This document shows, piece after piece, positions 22,841 to 31,155 of a DNA stretch of 64,000 nt (positions are counted from its first letter, which is position 1; every line of letters begins with the position of its first letter). The stretch covers positions 137,068,876 to 137,132,875 of the forward strand of contig OX465281.1 in assembly GCA_949987705.1 (NCBI GenBank). The letters are read 5' to 3'. The stretch comes from Thereva unica (Eukaryota; Arthropoda; Insecta; Diptera; Therevidae). The notes under the pieces are model-generated. The model was not told the DNA's origin. It did not search any database and saw nothing but the letters and a program-made list of their open reading frames with translations. Made by a program: the position numbers and the translations under genes.

Positions 22841-23189
22841 TGTTCAGCTCACATATAAAAAAAATCTTTAATTAACTTAAGGCACACAGCGGAAGTCACA
22901 CATGACGAAATTGTTTTAGCTGCATTAAATCAATGCACTTCACCTGTAAGTGCATTAACATTAAATAATAGTCTAATCAGCAGTTTATTCACCTGAACAT
23001 AATCAGGTGAATAAACTTAATGCGTCATGTGTGGCGACCGGCAATAAATTTTTGTAATGATATTATTTGTCCACTCATCACTTTGAATAAGTGTCAATAT
23101 GTATGTTGTTTTTATTCAATAAAATCGAAGATAATGTTTATATATGCACTTTTGGGTGCTATAAATTTGGCTAGCTCATAAGAAGTTTT
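22841..23189 (+). repeat. BEL/Pao 5' LTR, first part
   Basis: It matches 41548-41896 of the 3' LTR. It contains strong dyads (see 22897-23033) and AATAAA signals near 23115-23130. The final TTTT (23186-23189) is the gypsy-A target, duplicated at 33356-33359. Confidence 0.92.
22897..23033. promoter_or_regulatory. Nested inverted repeats inside the BEL/Pao LTR
   Basis: Outer arms CACACATGACG (22897-22907) and CGTCATGTGTG (23023-23033) enclose two further perfect dyads: AATGCACTT with AAGTGCATT (22932-22956), and 14-bp GTTTATTCACCTGA with its complement (22983-22996 and 23003-23016). The same set is present in the 3' LTR (from about 41604). The function is unknown; a transcription-factor site cluster, an RNA structure or a fossil MITE are all possible. 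Confidence 0.6.
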
Positions 23190-24329
23190 TGTTACATACA
23201 GAATTTGTAAGGGTCTCTCTCGGTGAAAAACGGAGCCCTTAGACAAATTCCCATGTATACTTTCATACAGGGAGCCTTTTACATCAAATTCGCAGTTAAT
23301 GAGTTTGATGCAATATGAGCTCCCTGCGAACAACAAATCCTAAACGGAAAATAATTATCTAATTTCCATTTTCAAATGTACAAAATTCCTTAACGGACAA
23401 ATCTTCAACGTACAAAATTCCACTTCAACAAATGTTCCAGACGTAACCTAATCCGCGCGCATTTTGTGAGATTTGCAAGGTGCGCAATTACCTTTGCACC
23501 CTTCCCAAGCTTTTCTGGCAAACAGTGATCTTGACTTTGACTTTCTTGAAAGTAATTTGACCCACCCAACAATAATTAAGTGCAACTTGCAATGCGCCGC
23601 GTGAGAAGCGCGCGATAAGCAAGTTGCGCAGGTGGGAACGAATTCAAGGGCGAGTTTTTCCCAGCCGGTGGACAATTTTCCATGCCACCACCGGCGGGTG
23701 AAAATTTGAGTTAGTTGAGTGTTGTTCTAACTGTCTTCGGCTTCGCAAACCAAAAAACACGGCTCGGCGGCGGTTGAAAATTTATTTGTGAAACCAAAAG
23801 AAAGTACTATTTGAAAATTTATTTGTGAAACCAAAAGAAAGTACTATTTGAAAATTTATTTGTGAACCTAAAAGAAAATATTTTTGAAAGTTTATTTGTG
23901 AACCTAAAGATAATATTGTAGAAAATATAGTTGAAAATTTATTTGTGAAACCAAAAGAAAGTATTATTTGAAAATTTATTTGTGAAACTAAAAGAAAGTA
24001 CTATTTGAAAATTTATTTGTGAACCTAAAAGAAAATATTTTTGAAAGTTTATTTGTGAACCTAAAGATAATATTGTAGAAAATATCGTGGAAAATTCATT
24101 TGTGAAACGAAAAGAAAATATTATTGAAAATTTATTTGTCCCAAAACGAGGATAAGGTATTATTATATAACAATTATTATTAAATATTAAACGAGTGGCG
24201 CAAAAAAAAAAGGGGGGGGTAAACAACTTTAAATTTAATAAAGAGACTTTTAAGGAAGAATAAAATATAAATAAATAAAAAAGAAATAAGACGGCATTAT
24301 AAATATATATATAAAAATAAAACATAACA
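23190..24329 (+). repeat. gypsy-A 5' LTR (1140 bp)
   Basis: It starts TGTTACATA and ends ATAACA. It contains two 157-bp tandem units (23773-24086), against eight full plus one short unit in the 3' LTR. A minus-strand frame of 140 codons over the array is a by-product of the repeat. Confidence 0.93.
23773..24086. repeat. 157-bp higher-order tandem repeat, two units
   Basis: Units start at 23773 and 23930, and a diverged remnant follows from 24087. Each unit is built from four related sub-repeats of about 37-45 bp, each with aaatttatttgtgaa (or agtttatttgtgaa) and aaaagaaa. This is therefore a higher-order repeat, as in satellites, inside an LTR. Confidence 0.9.
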
Positions 24330-24331
24330 AT

Positions 24332-24350
24332 TGGCGCAGCCGGTAGGATC
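24332..24350 (+). promoter_or_regulatory. gypsy-A primer binding site, tRNA-Ser type
   Basis: TGGCGCAGCCGGTAGGATC begins two bases after the 5' LTR. It complements the 3' end of an insect tRNA-Ser-like molecule (ending in TGCGCCA), as in Drosophila 17.6/297-type elements. The tRNA identity is from general knowledge, not a search. Confidence 0.75.
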
Positions 24351-24498
24351 TGGGTGCGCAAACAACAAAGGTGTTAGTACTGCTGGTCAAGGCTCCATTG
24401 ACCTCTAACCCAAGGCTGAGCCTAACTTGGGGGCAGTATTAGCGTCTAACTACAGCGCATAAAAATTCCCAGATCCTCCAACGAATCTTCGCTCGGGG

Positions 24499-26733
24499 GT
24501 GTACAACCACGGTGCCTCTGCTCCAGGCGAGCACGCGCTCACCCCCCTAAAGTTTCTACATCGCGGGACTTTTAGTGGGCTTCATCCCTGCCCAGGAGAC
24601 GCCCTATGTCAGAGGGTCAACAAGGGGAAAACAACAACACCAAGACCCCCCCCTCCGAGGGACCACCAACCAGCCAGGGACTTAACCACACCAGGCCCCT
24701 CTACTTCATCAGAAGCCAACGACACCCCATCGTCCTGCCAGGGGACCCAACGAGGGATCACCTCGACACCAATATCAACACAGCAATCAACAACCACCCC
24801 ATCAGAAACACCCCAAACATCCCCCAGACGTCTCCGAAGTGGAACCATCTTAGGAGAAGGAGAGAAACAAGTAGGTTTAACATCAAGATTAGAATACATA
24901 CTTAAGCGGGCGCAGGAGACTGGAAAATTTAATATAGTACATTTTGAGGCCGTGGATAAACAAATCCAAAGGGCCAGCATAGAAAGAAAGGCTAAAGTCG
25001 AAGCATTCAAAGAGGAGGCCCTAAAATTTAAACAGGACCTCCTCAATTTCAAAAATAGTCTCCCACGCCCCCTTGAGGTAGTAGATACGGTTAGCATAGA
25101 AGATAGGGACCATTGTGAAAGTAAAGATAACACTGAACCGCCTGAGCCCGATTACGCGCCCATAGATCTACTCGCGGATTGGGTCGATCTCTCAACCCGA
25201 TCCTTGTCCCTCCTAGAGGAAGAGGAGGCGACCTTTCAAGACAGTCGTCTTGTCAAATCTTTACTACAAAAGGAATTTCCTACAGCCATGGCCGACGAAT
25301 ATATTAAAGTCGCCAAATTAACGGCCCAACTAGTCCCTTTATTCTCTGGCGGCCAAAACCCAGCGATGGCAACGGAACTACAAATGTTCCTAGGCTGTTG
25401 CCGTCGGGTACTACAGTGCCTGACCGAACAAGAAAAAGCCGCCTTCATTCAAATTTATCCAACTAGGCTTCGGGGAGAGGCCTATCAACTGATTGCCTCC
25501 TCCCAACCAGCCACTTTTGAGGAGGCAGAAAACCTCCTAAACAGGACTTATCTTCCCAGAGAAACATATCAAGAACTGGTCAATAAACTAATTCAATTAC
25601 GCCAGTTCCCCTTAGAGCCGCTCACGGCCTATACCACTAGGATCAAACAACAATTGTCTTTATGCGAAGAAGCGGCCACCACTAAATACGGTGCGATGGC
25701 AGCACCGGCCGTAAAGGCCCAACTACAAGACTTCGCGAAAAATGCCCTGCGAAGTGGGGTTACTAACCCCCACCTCTGCCAGTATCTCCTGACTCTGGGA
25801 GAAGACACATTGGATAGCCTAACCCAAAAGGCACTAGATATGGAGAAGCTGCAACAAAATTCTATGTATGCCTCCTATCAAATGACAGTACCTCAACCGG
25901 AATACAACCCTTATGGACAAACAGTCCCTATCCCTAAGTCGGAAAACATTTACCAAATGACCCTAACAAATACGCCAAACCAACACACTCAGTACACCGC
26001 CCCGCCAACACCAACAACGCCGCAAACAACACTCCAGACTCCGATAAATCCACAGGTAATGTACACCACATACGCCCCACCCACAAACCCAACAAACACA
26101 GTACAAACAATACCACCGGCGCCACTACAAAGCGCCCACCAAGTAACGACTGTAAGCCCCGCGCAGAAAAATGAAAATAAACCCTTAAACATCACCTGTA
26201 ACTATTGCAGAAACAGAGGGCATACTTATGCGGACTGTTTGAAACGCAAAAATACGCCGTTCTGCATAATCTGCCGGTCCAACTCGCACGACGCGAGGGA
26301 CTGCCCCCAACCAGTTGAGCCTCCAAGGTCCTCATATAATAACAATACTAATCGTTACCAAAACCAGGGGACTTCATACAATAATGGTAATAATCGCTAC
26401 CAGAAACAGGGGCCTACATATAATAATAACAATCGTTACCCCAACCAGCGGTCACAACCTATGGGTAATTATCGCTATTCCGACCAACAACCCCCTAACC
26501 AGAATAATAATAGACAACCAAACAACCGACCCATGAATAATGGAACCAACCAACCCAATGACCGTCAACAGGCAACCAATAACACAAGGTCAGTGTTTAA
26601 TATTAGATATAGATGTGATTTCTGCCACAGACGTGGTCACCAAGTAGACGATTGTCATCAAAGACAGCGCTGGGAATCACAACAAGCGGGAAACTCCCCG
26701 CAGTCGGACCAAGAAACCCCGGCCCGACAATAA
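24499..26733 (+). CDS. gag: gypsy-A Gag (capsid and nucleocapsid)
   Basis: Gag packages the element RNA into cytoplasmic particles. The frame holds an N-terminal Pro/Thr-rich section, a charged helical section (about residues 125-200), a capsid-like core with the phrase LRGEAYQLI (about 325), a long Gln/Asn/Pro-rich linker, and three CCHC zinc knuckles (CNYCRNRGHTYADC, CIICRSNSHDARDC, CDFCHRRGHQVDDC). The frame opens at a GTG and has no ATG until about residue 263. A likelier start is the ATG at 24606, which lies in another frame and would reach this one only through a one-base change in the C8 run at 24646-24653. So this copy may carry a 1-nt indel there, or the assembly does. Pol follows by -1 frameshift. 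Confidence 0.85.
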   Translation: MYNHGASAPGEHALTPLKFLHRGTFSGLHPCPGDALCQRVNKGKTTTPRPPPPRDHQPARDLTTPGPSTSSEANDTPSSCQGTQRGITSTPISTQQSTTTPSETPQTSPRRLRSGTILGEGEKQVGLTSRLEYILKRAQETGKFNIVHFEAVDKQIQRASIERKAKVEAFKEEALKFKQDLLNFKNSLPRPLEVVDTVSIEDRDHCESKDNTEPPEPDYAPIDLLADWVDLSTRSLSLLEEEEATFQDSRLVKSLLQKEFPTAMADEYIKVAKLTAQLVPLFSGGQNPAMATELQMFLGCCRRVLQCLTEQEKAAFIQIYPTRLRGEAYQLIASSQPATFEEAENLLNRTYLPRETYQELVNKLIQLRQFPLEPLTAYTTRIKQQLSLCEEAATTKYGAMAAPAVKAQLQDFAKNALRSGVTNPHLCQYLLTLGEDTLDSLTQKALDMEKLQQNSMYASYQMTVPQPEYNPYGQTVPIPKSENIYQMTLTNTPNQHTQYTAPPTPTTPQTTLQTPINPQVMYTTYAPPTNPTNTVQTIPPAPLQSAHQVTTVSPAQKNENKPLNITCNYCRNRGHTYADCLKRKNTPFCIICRSNSHDARDCPQPVEPPRSSYNNNTNRYQNQGTSYNNGNNRYQKQGPTYNNNNRYPNQRSQPMGNYRYSDQQPPNQNNNRQPNNRPMNNGTNQPNDRQQATNNTRSVFNIRYRCDFCHRRGHQVDDCHQRQRWESQQAGNSPQSDQETPARQ

Positions 26734-29700
26734 ATCCTCAAAATATTACCAAAGGGGGGCCTCATGCACCCGAACCAAGTGTTCCACTCGTCACTCTTCC
26801 TCTAGACATAAGCCTTAACGGCAAAGCCGACCTAGCAGTGGACACCGGCGCTGAGGTCAGTATATTAAAACATAAAAAACTAAAGGATCCCAACTTACCA
26901 GATCCCACTAAAAGATGTACACTAGAAACGCCATACGGCAAAGGACAAACATTAGGGAGCTGTCAGGGGAACATCATTCTAAACACCCCCCTCCCATGCA
27001 CCTTCCAAATTGTGCAAAATACACAAGAAATCCCTAACGATGGTCTGTTAGGAAACGACTTTCTTTCCAAAAACTGTAACGTCGAAGGTCCAAACCAAAC
27101 ACTGCGATTTCCTCGCACGGAAATCAACCCAGTAGAAATTGCAATTCCATTACGCAATGGATCCGCCAAGTCAAACACTAGAGAGCAGCAGGAGCAAACC
27201 CAAACTAGGGAATCTCAACTCGTAGTAGCCGAGATAAACCCCGGTGGTGTCTCCCAGGTAGCCTCAGAGAGGAATACCAGCTGCCTATCTCTAGATGGTT
27301 CAAGGTTGGAAAACAACTCCAACGACTATGAGACCAATTCAGGCAAATATAACGTGGCATTGGAGAAATCCATTCGCCTACCAAGCCGGTCTCAAATGGT
27401 GGTCCCCATTCCCCTAAGGTTAGAGGAGGAAATGCTCTGTGAATCTTACGAGCCGAGCGAAGGAGTATTCCTCGCCAATTCCCTCTTGCCAGCTGGAACA
27501 AAAACAGTGTATGTTGGTCTCATCAACGTTAACACCCAACCAGTAGTCCTGGCGAGCCTATCCCTTACGCTCGCCCCAATCAAAGACTACACGACTATTC
27601 ACCTAGCCTCTAACAACAACCCTAAGTCTCCAACAAATACTAATGACGTATGTGAGTATCTTACAGGCTCTGAACCAGACGGTCTCAGGAACGCCAGTAC
27701 CCCATCGTCATCTAACACAAGACTCCAAAGTATGCCCAATAATGGTGCAATCCCGCAAGGTATACCCCAGGGAAAAAGGGCAAAAGTGAAGTTGGGAACG
27801 AATGAAAAGGAAATCGATTCCATCCGTCATCTACGATACATATTCCCGGACCAAGAGGATCCGGACCTTGAGCGTGAAACGCGCTTCAAACAGCTAGACG
27901 AGGAACTCAGCCTCGACCACCCTCTAACGGCCGACGAGAAGCGGTCCATACGGGATCTTTGTTACGAATATGCCGACATATTCCATTTAAAAGGGGACAA
28001 GCTAACCTACACGGAAGCTCTACGACATGAGATCCCCATGGTCTACGACCAATTTATTAACCAAAAAATGTATAGATTGCCCGAAACGCAAAGGCAAGTC
28101 ATAAATGACCAATTGAAAGAGATGTTGGACAACGATATTGTTCAACCCAGCAAAAGTCCTTGGAACTCACCCCTCCTAGTGGTACCGAAAAAACCGGGCC
28201 CCGACGGTGAGAAAAAATGGCGCGTAGTTGTGGATTTCCGCAAAATTAATGAAAAGACAATAGGTGATGCGTATCCCTTACCAAGAATCGAGGACATCCT
28301 AGACCAGCTCGGTCACTCGAGATACTTCTCTACCCTCGACTTGGCCAGTGGTTACCACCAGGTACTAGTGGAACCACAGGATCGCCCCAAGACGGCCTTT
28401 AGCACGAACTATGGCCATTATGAGTTCAAACGTATGCCGTTCGGGTTAAAAGGCGCCCCGGCTACGTTTCAGCGACTAATGAATTATGTCCTTACTGGTC
28501 TACAAGGCCTCGAATGCTTCGTCTACCTAGATGACATAGTCATCTATGGTAAGAACCTTGAGGACCATAATTCCAAGCTACGACGCATATTCGACCGGTT
28601 GAGGGAAAACAACCTCAAATTGCAACCGGAGAAATGCCAATTTTTGAAAAAGGAAGTAGTCTACCTGGGTCATGTATGTTCTGAAAAGGGAGCCCTACCA
28701 GACCCCAGAAAAACGGAGTGTGTCCAAAACTTCCCGGCGCCACGAACCGTCAGGCAAGTCCAGTCCTTCTTGGGCCTTGCCAACTACTATAGAAAATTCA
28801 TCCCAGAATTTTCTAAGATCGTACGCCCCCTAACCAATTTGCTAAGAAAGGGCGTGAAATTTTCATGGACGCCAAAATGCGAGGAAGCATTTCAAACGGT
28901 GAAGCGTTCTTTAGACTCCCCACCACTGCTGATATACCCTGATTTCGAAAAACCGTTCAATCTAACAACGGACGCCAGCAGTGAGGCACTCGGAGCAGTG
29001 CTCTCTCAAGGAATCGTAGGCCAAGACCAACCCATAGCTTATGCAAGTCGCACTCTAAACAAGGCGGAGCGCAATTACTCCACCGTCGAAAAGGAGCTGC
29101 TAGCCATAGTATGGGCTGTTAAAAACTTCAGGTGTTATTTGATGGGTCGAAAGTTTACGGTCTATACAGACCATAAACCTCTTAAGGGAGTCTTCAACGT
29201 CAAGGACCCCACAACTCGACTCGTTAGGTTTCACCATAAATTGTCCGAATACGATTACCAAATTGAGTATAAACCGGGTAAATACAATACGAATGCTGAT
29301 GCTCTCAGCCGGATTCCCCAAAGAGCAGAAGAGCCCAATACCTTCACGGTGGAAGCTCTAATTCACCAACCCGATGAACCCCTAATTATATCGCCCGAGA
29401 GACACGGAAATACATTGCCTCCTAGTGAACGACCGAAACAATGCAACGCGGTCACTAGGGCTCAGGCACAAAAAATGCAGGATGAGGAAAAAGACGAACT
29501 CGTTCCAACTGCAGAAGCCCCCAATATCGACGAAGGGCCTAAAGAAATAGACTTGGAAACGGAAATTCCCCAACCCGTCGAAGCCTCCAAAGATAGCTCC
29601 AGCGAGCTAAGAAGGAAAGTTGAAGTGATTACAAGTCCCGAAGAAATCACTACAATACTAAAAGACTACCACGACTCCCCTTTCGGCGGACACCAGGGAG

Positions 29701-30683
29701 TCGTTAAGACATATAATCGCGTACGTCGTAAATATTGGTGGAGACACATGTTCCGCGATATCACTCGCTACATAAGAAGGTGCAAGAAATGTCAAACCAT
29801 GAAGGCCTCTAGACAATTCCGAATGCCCATGGTTATTACAGACATAGCAGAAAAGCCCTTCGAAAAAGTCTATTTAGACGTAGTAGGTCCCCTGGAAGAA
29901 ACCCATTCCGGAAACAAATACATCCTAACCTTCCAGGATAACCTGACAAAATTCGTCGACTGGTATGCCATTCCCAATGGGGAAGCCCAAACGATAGCAC
30001 AAATTTTCTTCGACGAAATCGTCACGCGCTATCGCATACCCAAACAAATAGTCACCGACCAGGGATCAAATTTCCTGAGTGATCTCTTCAAGGGCGTGTG
30101 TAGGCTCTTAAAAGTTAAAAAACTTCAGACCTCAGCCTACCACCCACAATCCAATGGCGCGCTAGAACGAGCTCATAGACCTCTAATCGAGTACCTACGT
30201 ACAATAGTAGATGAGAGCCCAAACAATTGGGACCAGTTTCTGCGCACGGCAGCGTTCGTGTACAATAATAGCGTACACGAGGGGACCAAACTTACCCCCA
30301 TGGACTGCCTATATGGTTTCATTGCCGACGTCCCGTCCAACCTTAAACGCAACCCGGAGCCACTTTACAACCACGAGAGTTACTACCACCAACTCCGGTA
30401 TAAGTTGCAAAAATCTTATGCCCTAGCGCGCAAGAACCTACTTGCCAGCAAAAACCGCTCCAAGGCATATTATGATGGGAACGTACGCCCACTCACACTC
30501 CACGTAGGGGACAAAGTCCTCCTACGTAACGAAGCTCGGAAGCATAAATTATCCCAAATATGGGTCGGGCCCTATACAGTAGTGTCAGTCCCAAGCGCTG
30601 TAAACACTACCATCAAAATAAATAGGAGATTGGTCACCGTCCATAATAATCGCTTGAAACCGTTTTACGAAAATAAAACGTAA
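26652..30683 (+). CDS. pol: gypsy-A Pol: protease, reverse transcriptase, RNase H, integrase
   Basis: The 1343-codon frame is complete. Protease has catalytic AVDTGAEVSIL (Asp about residue 64). RT has FRKINEKTIGDAYPLP, RMPFGLKGAPATFQR and the catalytic YLDDIVIYG (about 623). RNase H has TTDASSEALGAVLSQ, EKELLAIVWA and YTDHKPL. Integrase has a zinc-binding HHCC segment (FGGHQG ... CKKCQ, about 1015-1045), catalytic Asp in YLDVVGP (about 1076), Asp in VTDQGSNF (about 1135) and Glu in NGALERAHR (about 1172), then a C-terminal GPYTVVSV domain. The listed start is a TTG; translation is really by -1 frameshift from gag at 26688-26694. All key residues are present, so this copy could be enzymatically intact. 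Confidence 0.93.
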   Translation: MSSKTALGITTSGKLPAVGPRNPGPTINPQNITKGGPHAPEPSVPLVTLPLDISLNGKADLAVDTGAEVSILKHKKLKDPNLPDPTKRCTLETPYGKGQTLGSCQGNIILNTPLPCTFQIVQNTQEIPNDGLLGNDFLSKNCNVEGPNQTLRFPRTEINPVEIAIPLRNGSAKSNTREQQEQTQTRESQLVVAEINPGGVSQVASERNTSCLSLDGSRLENNSNDYETNSGKYNVALEKSIRLPSRSQMVVPIPLRLEEEMLCESYEPSEGVFLANSLLPAGTKTVYVGLINVNTQPVVLASLSLTLAPIKDYTTIHLASNNNPKSPTNTNDVCEYLTGSEPDGLRNASTPSSSNTRLQSMPNNGAIPQGIPQGKRAKVKLGTNEKEIDSIRHLRYIFPDQEDPDLERETRFKQLDEELSLDHPLTADEKRSIRDLCYEYADIFHLKGDKLTYTEALRHEIPMVYDQFINQKMYRLPETQRQVINDQLKEMLDNDIVQPSKSPWNSPLLVVPKKPGPDGEKKWRVVVDFRKINEKTIGDAYPLPRIEDILDQLGHSRYFSTLDLASGYHQVLVEPQDRPKTAFSTNYGHYEFKRMPFGLKGAPATFQRLMNYVLTGLQGLECFVYLDDIVIYGKNLEDHNSKLRRIFDRLRENNLKLQPEKCQFLKKEVVYLGHVCSEKGALPDPRKTECVQNFPAPRTVRQVQSFLGLANYYRKFIPEFSKIVRPLTNLLRKGVKFSWTPKCEEAFQTVKRSLDSPPLLIYPDFEKPFNLTTDASSEALGAVLSQGIVGQDQPIAYASRTLNKAERNYSTVEKELLAIVWAVKNFRCYLMGRKFTVYTDHKPLKGVFNVKDPTTRLVRFHHKLSEYDYQIEYKPGKYNTNADALSRIPQRAEEPNTFTVEALIHQPDEPLIISPERHGNTLPPSERPKQCNAVTRAQAQKMQDEEKDELVPTAEAPNIDEGPKEIDLETEIPQPVEASKDSSSELRRKVEVITSPEEITTILKDYHDSPFGGHQGVVKTYNRVRRKYWWRHMFRDITRYIRRCKKCQTMKASRQFRMPMVITDIAEKPFEKVYLDVVGPLEETHSGNKYILTFQDNLTKFVDWYAIPNGEAQTIAQIFFDEIVTRYRIPKQIVTDQGSNFLSDLFKGVCRLLKVKKLQTSAYHPQSNGALERAHRPLIEYLRTIVDESPNNWDQFLRTAAFVYNNSVHEGTKLTPMDCLYGFIADVPSNLKRNPEPLYNHESYYHQLRYKLQKSYALARKNLLASKNRSKAYYDGNVRPLTLHVGDKVLLRNEARKHKLSQIWVGPYTVVSVPSAVNTTIKINRRLVTVHNNRLKPFYENKT
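26688..26728 (+). promoter_or_regulatory. gypsy-A gag-pol -1 frameshift signal
   Basis: The heptamer G GGA AAC (26688-26694) is in the correct gag phase for the X XXY YYZ rule. After an 8-base spacer comes a stem, GTCGGACC (26703-26710) pairing with GGCCCGAC (26721-26728) with one A-C mismatch, around a 10-base loop. Gag stops at 26731-26733. A slip at the heptamer enters the pol frame with no stop before protease. Confidence 0.8.
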
Positions 30684-31142
30684 CTCTACGCCACCATTTA
30701 AGTCCTACCCTACTTTCCGGTAATAAAAGAAACTAACTTTAGCACCATCAACCTTGGAGTACCATCGATAACCACCGATAATACCATAAAGTTATTCACA
30801 GGTAACGATACGCGGTGCGGCCTCTAAGTAGATCCCACACATTACCAAGGGCCTCTTCCATACAATTAGTACAACCAGCGCCTGGGACCCCAATAACCAT
30901 AGGGTAAATCGGGCCGCCATACCGCCATTCACCACGCCTCCTTATAATGCGTCACTACGCCTCACTCTACCAACCCACCTTCATACAAAAGGGTTGAAGA
31001 GATCACCAGAAAAATCTCACCTGCGCTACGTCAATCCCATAAACTCCCCCTAGTTCGCGAGACGAGCCCAAAACCTTCACCACAAACTATCCAAACAGAG
31101 AATCGCTCTACTTACTACGTTTCGTAGCGATTCTCTTATTCC
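30684..31142 (+). other. gypsy-A 3' untranslated region
   Basis: About 460 bp lie between the pol stop and the purine tract. There is no frame of note and no envelope remnant; the element is of the gag-pol only type. Confidence 0.7.
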
Positions 31143-31155
31143 AGGGGGGAAGGAA
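31143..31155 (+). promoter_or_regulatory. gypsy-A polypurine tract
   Basis: AGGGGGGAAGGAA lies directly before the 3' LTR TGTTACATA, the expected site of plus-strand priming. Confidence 0.85.

Noticed and set aside
23448..23675. 75-codon minus-strand frame in both gypsy-A LTRs
   Set aside because: Identical in both LTRs simply because they are copies; no domain and antisense to the element.
23939..24361. Minus-strand frames of 138-140 codons (Phe/Ser/Leu-rich) in the LTR arrays
   Set aside because: They follow the sub-repeat periodicity and AT-rich composition, lack any domain and change with repeat number.
24609..25133. 174-codon minus-strand frame antisense to gag
   Set aside because: Shadow of the gag coding frame; no recognisable motif.
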